Part shown: one piece after another, positions 19,021-25,985 of the stretch
Layout of the letters: every line of letters starts with the position of its first letter
Position numbering within the stretch: position 1 is the stretch's first letter
Assembly: GCA_019745975.1 (NCBI GenBank)
Contig: JAIESQ010000133.1
Coordinates: 1 to 35,062 of the forward strand
Reading direction: 5' to 3'
DNA from: Pirellulales bacterium
Lineage (GTDB): Bacteria > Planctomycetota > Planctomycetia > Pirellulales > JAEUIK01
Length of the DNA: 35,062 nucleotides
The notes under the pieces: generated by a model
The model's database searches: none
Told to the model about the DNA's origin: nothing
The model's input: the letters and a program-made list of their open reading frames with translations, nothing else
Translations under genes and position numbers: made by a program

Positions 19021-20112
19021 ATGCCCCACGGTTTTGGCATCATTGGTTGCGGGATGATCTCGAACTTTCACGCCAAGGCAATCGCCGACGTGCGTGGGGC
19101 CAGGCTGGTGGCCTGCTTTGACGCCGTGCCGGCTGCCGCCGATCGACTGGCCGCGAGCACCGGCTGCAAGGCGTATCACAAGCTCGACGAGATGTTGGCC
19201 GATCCGCGCGTGACCGTGGTCACGATCGGCACGCCGAGTGGGGCGCATCTCGAGCCGGGGCTCGCCGCCGCCAAGGCGGGCAAGCACGTGATCGTCGAGA
19301 AGCCGCTCGAGATCACTTTGAAGCGCTGCGACCGGCTGATCGAAGCGTGCCAGAAGAACCGCGTGCAACTGGCGACCGTCTTTCCCTCACGGTTCCACGA
19401 TTCGGCGGTCGAGATGAAGCGGGCAATCGACGAACAGCGCTTCGGTCGGCTGACCCTGGGCGACTCGTACGTGAAATGGTTCCGCCCTCAGTCGTATTAC
19501 GATAGCGGTGCGTGGCGCGGCACTTGGCAGCTCGACGGCGGCGGAGCGCTGATGAACCAGGCGATCCACAGCGTCGACATTCTCACCTGGCTGATGGGCC
19601 CGGTGGCGGAGGTGACCGCCCACTCGGCGACGCTGGCCCACGAGCGGATCGCGGTGGAAGACTGCGTGGTGGCAACGCTGCGGTTCAAGAACGGCGCGTT
19701 GGGCGTGATCGAAGCCAGCACGGCGGCCTACCCTGGTTACCTCAAACGGATCGAGATCCACGGCTCCGAGGGCTCGGCGGCGATGGAAGAAGAGGACATC
19801 GTCAAGTGGGACTTCGCCAAGCGCGGCCGCCGCGACGCCGCCGTCGCCAAAAAAATGCAAAGCTCGATCAGCACGGGGGGCGGGGCCAGCGATCCGGCGG
19901 CCATCGGCCATCATGGGCACGCCCGGTTGTTTCGCGACGTCTGCCAGGCGATTGACGAAGGCCGCGCGCCGGCGGTTGATGGTCACCAGGGGCGTCGCTC
20001 AGTCGAGATCATTCTGGCGATCTACAAGGCGGCCGAGACCGGCAAAGTCGTCAAGCTGCCGTTGGCCGGCGATCCACCGCTGGCGGCGCGGAAGATTGTC
20101 GCGAAGAAGTAG
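19021..20112 (+). CDS. Gfo/Idh/MocA family NAD(P)-dependent oxidoreductase
   Basis: This 363-residue protein has the usual family length. The N-terminal Rossmann fold begins GFGIIGCGMISNFHAKAI (about 4-21). The family catalytic-region motif EKPLEI is at about 95-100. The C-terminal alpha/beta domain carries the substrate-binding segment with GGGALMNQAIHSVDIL at about 177-192, whose Asp and His are typical active-site residues. Members oxidise or reduce sugars, sugar acids or inositols. No signal peptide is seen, so it is likely cytoplasmic. The substrate cannot be read from sequence; the neighbouring glucose-dehydrogenase-like enzyme and glycan-linked proteins suggest sugar catabolism. Confidence 0.92.
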   Translation: MPHGFGIIGCGMISNFHAKAIADVRGARLVACFDAVPAAADRLAASTGCKAYHKLDEMLADPRVTVVTIGTPSGAHLEPGLAAAKAGKHVIVEKPLEITLKRCDRLIEACQKNRVQLATVFPSRFHDSAVEMKRAIDEQRFGRLTLGDSYVKWFRPQSYYDSGAWRGTWQLDGGGALMNQAIHSVDILTWLMGPVAEVTAHSATLAHERIAVEDCVVATLRFKNGALGVIEASTAAYPGYLKRIEIHGSEGSAAMEEEDIVKWDFAKRGRRDAAVAKKMQSSISTGGGASDPAAIGHHGHARLFRDVCQAIDEGRAPAVDGHQGRRSVEIILAIYKAAETGKVVKLPLAGDPPLAARKIVAKK

Positions 20113-20156
20113 ATCCGGTCATCGAGTCGATCGGCCAGCCAAGTAGGATACCACTA

Positions 20157-21641
20157 ATGTCTAGAAGCAGTTTCAAGACCGGCGATGAACGGACGTCGGG
20201 TGCCACTGCTAGCTCGTCTAGCAGTGCTGTATCGAACCCTGCACTGCTGGGCAAGCCAGCAGTGGCACCCAAGCCAGGTATTGAAGCTGCTTCTCGTCGA
20301 TTGCGCACGTTGAGCGAAGCCTCCACCGAGTTGCGGGCCGGTCGGGTCACCGCAATTCAGCTTTTCGATGAGTGCCTGGCCCAGATCGACAAGCTCGAGC
20401 CCAAGATCCACGCCTGGGTGTCGGTCGACGCGGATGGCGCGCGGAGGTTGGCGCGCGAGCTGGATGCCGAAGCGGCCGCCGGGCACTATCGCGGCCCGCT
20501 CCACGGCATGCCGATCGGTATCAAAGACATCATCGACATAGCGGGCTTGCCGACGCTGGCGGGCTCACCATTGCGGGCGGGGCATGTCGCCCAGGCAGAT
20601 GCTCCGATCGTCACGCGGCTGCGCGCGGCGGGCGCGATCCTATTGGGCAAGACCGTGACGACCGAGTTCGCATCGTTCGATCCGCCGCCGACGCGCAATC
20701 CGTGGAACTTCGAGCGCACGCCGGCCGGTTCGAGCAGCGGATCGGCCGCCTCGGTGGCGACTGGCATGTGCCTGGCCGCGATCGGCTCGCAAACCGGCGG
20801 CTCGATCGTGCGGCCTGCGGCCTATTGCGGCGTGGCAGGTATCAAGCCGACCTATGGCCGGGTGAGTCTGGCGGGCATCTTTCCCCTGGCCTTTCATCTC
20901 GATCATCCGGGGCCGATCGCGCGCTCGGTGGCCGATCTGGCGCTATTGCTCGGGGTGATTGCCGGTTTTGATCCGACCGATCCTTTGTCGTCGCGGCAGC
21001 CGGTCGCCGATTATGCCAGCGAGCTTACGCCGGGCTTCGTGCCTCGATTGGGGTTGTTGCGAGAGTACTTCTTGGAGAAGTGCACGCCTGAGGTGCGCGA
21101 CGCGACCTTGGCGACCATCGAGCGTTTGCGCAAGGCGGGGGCCGAGGTGCGCGAAGTGCCGCTGCCCGAGGGATTCGCGCGCGTGCCCGAGTTGCATCAC
21201 CGGATCATGGCGGTCGAGGCGGCGTTCATTCATCGCGAGAAGTTCCCGAGCCAGCGCGCGAAGTTCAGCCCACAGATCTCGAAGCTGCTCGATCGCGGCC
21301 GCAGCATGCCGATCTTCGATTACGTCGAGGCGATCGAACACCAGAAACGCTACGTGCGCACGGTGCAGCGGTCGCTGGAGGGGATCGAGGCGCTGGTAAT
21401 GCCATCGACGACGACGACGGCAGGCGGATTGGACACGACGGGCGATCCGGCATTCAACTCATGCTGGAGCTACGCGGGGCTGCCGTCGGTGACGATCCCC
21501 TGCGCGGTCTGCCCCGATGGGATGCCGACCGGTTTGCAGTTGGTGGGGCGCTCGTTCGGCGAGTCGAGTCTGCTGGCGGCGGCCGCCTGGTGCGAGCGGG
21601 CGATCGGGTTCGACCGATTGCCGGCGTGCGTGACGGGCTAG
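20157..21641 (+). CDS. Amidase (amidase signature family), with repeat-encoded N-terminus
   Basis: This amidase signature hydrolase has 494 residues from the ATG at 20157. The catalytic triad is visible: Lys123 in GMPIGIKDIID, cis-Ser192 in PAGSSSGSAA and nucleophile Ser216 in QTGGSIVRPA. The fold continues with GIKPTYGRVSLAGIFPLA and ends near residue 490. The family hydrolyses amides; it is related to GatA but no gatB or gatC is nearby. Residues 2 to about 47 come entirely from the 136-bp repeat (a Ser/Ala-rich low-complexity stretch), so the natural start may be an in-frame TTG at 20301 or 20310, just before SEASTELRAGRVTAIQL. No signal peptide appears in either version, so it is likely cytoplasmic. 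Confidence 0.88.
   Translation: MSRSSFKTGDERTSGATASSSSSAVSNPALLGKPAVAPKPGIEAASRRLRTLSEASTELRAGRVTAIQLFDECLAQIDKLEPKIHAWVSVDADGARRLARELDAEAAAGHYRGPLHGMPIGIKDIIDIAGLPTLAGSPLRAGHVAQADAPIVTRLRAAGAILLGKTVTTEFASFDPPPTRNPWNFERTPAGSSSGSAASVATGMCLAAIGSQTGGSIVRPAAYCGVAGIKPTYGRVSLAGIFPLAFHLDHPGPIARSVADLALLLGVIAGFDPTDPLSSRQPVADYASELTPGFVPRLGLLREYFLEKCTPEVRDATLATIERLRKAGAEVREVPLPEGFARVPELHHRIMAVEAAFIHREKFPSQRAKFSPQISKLLDRGRSMPIFDYVEAIEHQKRYVRTVQRSLEGIEALVMPSTTTTAGGLDTTGDPAFNSCWSYAGLPSVTIPCAVCPDGMPTGLQLVGRSFGESSLLAAAAWCERAIGFDRLPACVTG
20161..20296 (+). repeat. 136-bp nested palindrome, copy B
   Basis: Copy B of the three-copy element, with the same two hairpins and intact left terminal repeat CTAGAAGCAGTTTCAAGACC. 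The right end is diverged in its last two bases (GCTTCTCG for GCTTCTAG). It lies 4 bases inside the amidase frame, which reads it in a different frame from copies A and C. The frame used in A and C here gives only MKLLLVDCAR before a stop at 20311. Confidence 0.93.
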
Positions 21642-21661
21642 TCCAGCCGCAATCAGCCGGT

Positions 21662-21684
21662 CCGGGGTCGCAGACCCCGGCTAC
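21662..21684 (-). repeat. REP-like hairpin with GTAG foot
   Basis: CCGGGGTC (21662-21669) and GACCCCGG (21673-21680) form a perfect 8-bp stem with loop GCA, followed by CTAC (GTAG on the minus strand). Architecture matches 18963-18985, with the middle two base pairs inverted. It lies just after the amidase gene. Confidence 0.7.
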
Positions 21685-21844
21685 AGCAAGCAGATTCGCG
21701 GGGGTTGAGCGGCTGTGCCGACCAGCTTAGGCTGGGTGCGACGATTTTCATTGTGTCGCGCCAGTTCTGCCCACCCGCCGAGGTATTGGAGAAGTCCTTG
21801 CCATGCGTATTGCCACGCCCAGCGCGTTTTTGAATTCCATTTCT

Positions 21845-21980
21845 CTAGAAGCAGTTTCAAAATTGGCGATGAACCCGCGTCGGGTGCCACTGCTAGCTCG
21901 TCTAGCAGTGCTGGGTCGAACCTGGCACTGCTGGGCAAGCCAGCAGTGGCACACGAACCAGGTCTTGAAACCGCTTCTAG
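21845..21980 (+). repeat. 136-bp nested palindrome, copy C
   Basis: Copy C has both ends intact: CTAGAAGC at the left, GCTTCTAG at the right, with terminal repeats matching over about 20 bases. The two internal hairpins are identical in sequence to those of copies A and B. It overlaps the 5' end of the ceramidase-like gene. Its right terminal repeat encodes the start of that protein's lipoprotein signal. Confidence 0.93.
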
Positions 21981-23377
21981 TGATCGTCTCGCTGCTTTTG
22001 GTCTCAGCATGCGGCCAGTCGCCGTCGCGTGCGGCCGTGCTCGAGGTAGGTTTTGCCGAAGCCGATATCACGCCTGACGTGGCCAACAAAGACGTGTGGG
22101 TGGCAGGCTACGGTCAGAACCGCAAGGCGACGGCCATTCACGATCCACTCGCCGTGCGCGCCGTGGTCTTCAAGGACGGTGACGCCAAGATCGCGATGGC
22201 GTGCGCTGACGTGGTCGGACTTCAATATCCCACGGTCAAGGAAATCCGCGAGAAGCTCTCTGGCTTCAAGTACGTGATGGTGTCGAGCTCGCACAATCAT
22301 GAGGGGCCCGACACCGTCGGCATCTGGGGACCGACTCCGATGAAGGCGGGAGTCGATCCCGCGTACATGGAGCATCTGAAATCGCAGGTCGTCAAGGCGA
22401 TCGGCGAGGCCGATGCGGCGGCCGTGCCGGTGGACGCGACCTATGGCACCGCCGCCGACAAGGCGCTGTTGCGCGACAGCCGCGAGCCGTACGTGTTCGA
22501 CGACATCATCCGCGTCTTGTCGTTCAAGCGCAAGGACAACGGTAAGCTCGCAGGCATCTTCGTGCAGTGGAACAATCACCCCGAAACAATGGGAGGCAGC
22601 AACACGGTGGTCACGGCCGATTTCCCCGGCGTCACCGTGGCCGAGCTCAAGAAGAAGTACCACTGCCCCGTGGCCTACTTCACTGGCCCGGTCGGCGGGC
22701 TGATGGCCCCGCCGCGCGACGTGATGAAGAACTCCGCTGGCGAACCGCTGCGCGAAGGGGATTTCGAATTCTGCCGCATCTACGGCGAGGAAGTCGCCAA
22801 GCTGGCTGGTAAAGCAATTGATGCGGCCGAACCAATTTCGCTCACCGGCTTCACGACGTCGGCCAAGCCGATCTCGGTGCCGCTGGCCAATCCGTTGTAT
22901 CAGGCCGCCCGCATGTTGGGCGTGCTCAAGCGGAGCGGCCACATCTGGACGGGCGATCCCGAAGAAGTCGGCGAGACGCTGACCGGCAAGAACTCGAAAG
23001 GCAACAAGCCCGCCGCCGAGACGGAAGTCGCCTACGTGCGGCTGGGCGATCTACACATTGCCTGCATCCCAGGCGAGATTTATCCCGAGAGCGTTTACGG
23101 CAAGATTCAGGATCCGATTGATCAGGGCGCCGATTTTCAGGATGCGCCGAAGGAGAAGTCGATCGTCGAGCTGTTGCCCGGCAACAAGATTCTGGTGATT
23201 GGCCTGGCGAACGACGAGGTGGGCTACATCGTTCCCAAGCGGCAGTGGGACGAGAAGAAGCCGTTCGCTTACGGCCGCGAGAAGGATCAATACGGCGAAG
23301 AAAACAGCCTCGGGCCAGAGACGGCGCCGATCCTGTACGGGGCGCTCGAGCGCCGGGTGCAAGAGGCGGGGAAGTAA
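21869..23377 (+). CDS. Neutral/alkaline ceramidase-like lipoprotein
   Basis: This protein has about 502 residues from the ATG at 21869, which itself lies within the repeat. The mature part resembles the neutral/alkaline non-lysosomal ceramidase N-terminal domain: VGFAEADITPD near residue 61, VSSSHNHEGPDTVGIWGPT near 143, IFVQWNNHPETMGG with a further likely zinc His, and ADFPG. These enzymes are zinc-dependent amide hydrolases; planctomycete relatives are widespread and their true substrates are not established. The lipobox LVSAC puts a lipid-modified Cys at 48. The start is uncertain: ATG 21803, ATG 21869 or TTG 21965. The TTG gives an ideal lipoprotein signal, MKPLLVIVSLLLVSAC. Likely anchored to a membrane facing the periplasm. 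Confidence 0.85.
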   Translation: MNPRRVPLLARLAVLGRTWHCWASQQWHTNQVLKPLLVIVSLLLVSACGQSPSRAAVLEVGFAEADITPDVANKDVWVAGYGQNRKATAIHDPLAVRAVVFKDGDAKIAMACADVVGLQYPTVKEIREKLSGFKYVMVSSSHNHEGPDTVGIWGPTPMKAGVDPAYMEHLKSQVVKAIGEADAAAVPVDATYGTAADKALLRDSREPYVFDDIIRVLSFKRKDNGKLAGIFVQWNNHPETMGGSNTVVTADFPGVTVAELKKKYHCPVAYFTGPVGGLMAPPRDVMKNSAGEPLREGDFEFCRIYGEEVAKLAGKAIDAAEPISLTGFTTSAKPISVPLANPLYQAARMLGVLKRSGHIWTGDPEEVGETLTGKNSKGNKPAAETEVAYVRLGDLHIACIPGEIYPESVYGKIQDPIDQGADFQDAPKEKSIVELLPGNKILVIGLANDEVGYIVPKRQWDEKKPFAYGREKDQYGEENSLGPETAPILYGALERRVQEAGK

Positions 23378-23385
23378 GCTCGGCT

Positions 23386-23550
23386 TTTCGTACGAAATAT
23401 CGCCGCGCCGCGGCGCGGCCCAGTGCAGCGTCCAGTGCAAAACTGGCGAATGCTCACTGGCTGGCGCTGCACTGGTAGTTGGTTGCGCCAAACCACTTGC
23501 GGGTTTGGCGTCGTTTCGCGTCAACCCAGCAAAGCTGGGCCGACGCTCCA
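23386..23550. repeat. Palindrome-dense segment, possible second mobile repeat family
   Basis: Five inverted repeats occur in 165 bases: TTTCGTACGAAA (23386-23397), an 18-base perfect palindrome (23402-23419), an 11-bp stem CCAGTGCAGCG/CGCTGCACTGG (23420-23430 with 23465-23475), an 8-bp stem GCCAAACC/GGTTTGGC (23487-23509) and a 6-bp stem CCCAGC/GCTGGG (23525-23539). It fills the gap between the ceramidase-like and dehydrogenase genes. A second copy is not present in this window. Confidence 0.6.
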
Positions 23551-23570
23551 CTAGCACGGATGGCGCATTT

Positions 23571-24662
23571 ATGCTTGGCATCGCGGCACTACCCGGCGAA
23601 GCGGCGCCACGACTTGTCGAAACCGCCGAGCCTGGGCAGCCTGCCGCGGGACAGGTACTTTGCCAAACCATCGAGCTGGGCGTCTGTGGTACCGACCGCG
23701 AGATTCTGCACTCGCTGGACCCGCAGACGCCGGCCGGCGAACCGCACTTGATTCTGGGGCACGAGTGCCTGGCGCGGATTGTCGAGGTGGGAGCGGCCAA
23801 AGGTGACACGCCGTCGGCGACCGTTGGCGAGTTGGTCGTGCCGGTTGTGCGCCGCGCCAAGCCGAACCAGCAGCGCCGCGTCGACATGTTGGCGTTTGGC
23901 CAGTTTACCGAGCGCGGCATCTATCACGAGCATGGTTTCTCGACTCCCTACTGGCTCGACGAACCGCGCTATCTGGTCAAGGTACCTGCGGACCTCGCCC
24001 CCGTGGCCATTCTCACCGAGCCGATCGCGGTCGCCGAAAAAGGGATTAACGAGGCAGTGCTCTTGCAGCAGGCGCGGCTTGGCCCGGGCGAATGGCAGAA
24101 GTGGCCCCCGCGCGTGCTGGTGACCGGTTTAGGGCCGATCGGCATGGCGGCACTGTTGGCGTGCCGAGTGCGCGGCTGGCCAACCGCAGTTTATGGGCGC
24201 GACGCGGCCAATAGTCCGCGCGCCGAGCTGGTCCGTGCGTTCAGTGGCACCTACTTGCAGGCCGATCGGGAAAAGTTCGCACCAGTCAATGTCGAACGCG
24301 ACGGTTACGACCTGCTGCTGGAGTGCACCGGCGCCGATGAAGTGTTGCTGTTGGCGACCCGCGGACTGGCAAGCTGCGGCGTGGCGGTCTGGCTGGGGAG
24401 CACGCGTACGCCACGCCCGGCGGTGCATGATGTCACGCGATTGATGCGTGAGAGCTTGATCCGCAACCACTTGCACATCGGTTGCGTGAACGCGGCGCTA
24501 CGCGATTTTCAACGAGCGCTCGTCGACTTGGCCGAATGCCAGCGGCGCTGGCCAGGGCTGGCGGCGCGGTTGATCACCGATCGCGTCGCACAGCGCGAAT
24601 CGCTCCCGCATTACGTTGACCGCGTGAAGCACGGCATTAAGACCGTCATCGACTATTCCTGA
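23571..24662 (+). CDS. Glucose-dehydrogenase-like medium-chain dehydrogenase lacking the structural zinc site
   Basis: This protein is 363 residues from the ATG at 23571, the first start after the palindrome-rich segment; the frame is open further upstream through that segment. It is a zinc-type medium-chain dehydrogenase closest by motif to archaeal-type glucose dehydrogenases. Catalytic zinc ligands are Cys39 (GVCGTDREI) with His64-Glu65 (LGHECL); LTEP follows at about 149-151. The NAD(P) fold has VLVTGLGPIGMAALLA at about 182-197. The structural zinc loop, normally with four Cys, reads VRRAKPNQQRRVDMLAFG and has none. It likely oxidises an aldose in the cytoplasm. It leads a close run of four genes to 27365. 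Confidence 0.87.
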   Translation: MLGIAALPGEAAPRLVETAEPGQPAAGQVLCQTIELGVCGTDREILHSLDPQTPAGEPHLILGHECLARIVEVGAAKGDTPSATVGELVVPVVRRAKPNQQRRVDMLAFGQFTERGIYHEHGFSTPYWLDEPRYLVKVPADLAPVAILTEPIAVAEKGINEAVLLQQARLGPGEWQKWPPRVLVTGLGPIGMAALLACRVRGWPTAVYGRDAANSPRAELVRAFSGTYLQADREKFAPVNVERDGYDLLLECTGADEVLLLATRGLASCGVAVWLGSTRTPRPAVHDVTRLMRESLIRNHLHIGCVNAALRDFQRALVDLAECQRRWPGLAARLITDRVAQRESLPHYVDRVKHGIKTVIDYS

Positions 24663-24675
24663 GCATTGAAGCGCT

Positions 24676-25140
24676 GTGATCTATCCGCACGTGATCCGTC
24701 TGCGCGGACCCTGGCACTTCGAAGTGTCGCCGGTGGTACAGCTCGATCTCGAGGCCACCGGCGCCGCCGCGGCCATCCCACTCGCGCCGCGGTCGGCAGG
24801 CTCAGCCCCGTTGCCTCACGACTGGATAAGTGGGATCGCGTCTCCCGCCGGAGCACGAATCTGCTGGCGGCGGCGCTTCTCGCGACCGACGAATCTCGAC
24901 CCCGGCGAAGCGATTTGGTTGTGCATCGCGGGGCGCGGAGCCACACTGGCGGTCGCGCTCAATGGAGACTGCTTGGGCACCATTGATGGCGCACAAGCGC
25001 CGAACGCCTTCGAAGTGACGTCGTTCTTGAAAGCTCGCAACGAGCTAACAATTGACGTGCAAAGGCCAGCGGACCGGCAGGCGTCGACGCCCAGAAAGAC
25101 CGAAGCCAACGTATGGCTCGAAATCCGTCACGCCGAGTGA
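24676..25140 (+). CDS. Stand-alone GH2-type carbohydrate-binding (galactose-binding-like) domain
   Basis: This 154-residue protein starts at GTG 24676; there is no ATG early in the frame. It resembles the sugar-binding N-terminal jelly roll of glycoside hydrolase family 2: RLRGPWHFEV near 8-17, PLPHDWIS, CWRRRFSRP near 63-71, then ALNGDCLGTIDGA and FEVTSFLKARNELTIDV near 112-128. No catalytic domain follows, and no signal peptide is seen. It may be a remnant of a GH2 enzyme or a small accessory domain. It lies 13 bases after the dehydrogenase and 19 bases before the CPBP gene, suggesting co-transcription. Function is not known. Confidence 0.65.
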   Translation: MIYPHVIRLRGPWHFEVSPVVQLDLEATGAAAAIPLAPRSAGSAPLPHDWISGIASPAGARICWRRRFSRPTNLDPGEAIWLCIAGRGATLAVALNGDCLGTIDGAQAPNAFEVTSFLKARNELTIDVQRPADRQASTPRKTEANVWLEIRHAE

Positions 25141-25159
25141 CAACAGGAATCGACTGCCG

Positions 25160-25960
25160 ATGACGCAAGCATCAACCGCGCGGTTCGCGGGCAACTCCGG
25201 GGGACAAAACCACTCCGAGCGATCGGGACACGGTGGGCTGGCCGGAGTGCTCGTGCTGGCGCTATGCTTTCCATCGCTGATCACCTGGCTGTATTTTGTC
25301 GTGTTTGCGGGCGACTCGCGCGTACAAATCGTTTATACCGTCGGCAAAGTGTTGCAGTTCGCGCTGCCCGTGGCTTGGGTGTGGGGCGTCGAACGCAGGC
25401 GGCGCAATACAAGTTCGGCCGATGGGGATGCCCGACCGCCGACATCGCAAACGCGGCGCATGAGCGCGCTTGCCGGCGCGGCGCTGGGTACAGTGATTCT
25501 TGCGGCGCTGTTCGCGCTATACGCCGGCTACTTCCGCTCTCATCCGGTCATGGCCGACCTGCCCCAGATCGTGCGCGGCAAACTGGCCGACGCTGGCATC
25601 ACCACGCCGCTAGGTTTTCTGGCGCTGGCGACGTTCTATTCGCTGATTCACTCCGCGCTCGAAGAGTACTACTGGCGATGGTTCGTATTCGGGCGGTTGC
25701 GCGCGCTGCTGCCGATCGCGGCGGCGATCGTGATCTCGAGCCTGGGCTTCATGGCGCATCACACGCTTGTGGTCGGCATCTATTTCGACGGATTGTCGGG
25801 GATGACCGTGCTGTTGTCCGCCTGCGTGGCGATCGGCGGCGCAATCTGGGCCTGGCTCTATCAGCGCACCGGGTCGCTGGTCGGGGCCTGGATCTGCCAC
25901 GTGATGGTCGATGTGGGGATCATGGCGGTCGGCTACGATCTGGTGTTTCGCGCACCGTGA
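25160..25960 (+). CDS. CPBP family intramembrane metalloprotease
   Basis: This 266-residue multi-helix membrane protein starts at ATG 25160, just before a hydrophilic cytoplasmic N-terminus. Hydrophobic segments begin at about 32 and repeat six or seven times. The family (CAAX protease/bacteriocin-processing, Abi) motifs are present: EEYYWRW in SALEEYYWRWFVFGR (EExxxR), FMAHH (FxxxH) and HVMVD in GAWICHVMVD, placed in successive helices. Bacterial members cleave membrane-associated peptides or act in immunity and maturation; the substrate here is unknown. It sits in the four-gene run with the dehydrogenase and the BNR_4 gene. Confidence 0.88.
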   Translation: MTQASTARFAGNSGGQNHSERSGHGGLAGVLVLALCFPSLITWLYFVVFAGDSRVQIVYTVGKVLQFALPVAWVWGVERRRRNTSSADGDARPPTSQTRRMSALAGAALGTVILAALFALYAGYFRSHPVMADLPQIVRGKLADAGITTPLGFLALATFYSLIHSALEEYYWRWFVFGRLRALLPIAAAIVISSLGFMAHHTLVVGIYFDGLSGMTVLLSACVAIGGAIWAWLYQRTGSLVGAWICHVMVDVGIMAVGYDLVFRAP

Positions 25961-25985
25961 ACGATGCGAGCAGAGACTATCACCG

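Noticed and set aside
22004-22942. 312-codon minus-strand frame inside the ceramidase-like gene
   Set aside because: Its product is His/Arg/Asp-rich without motifs, while the opposite frame is a recognised family.
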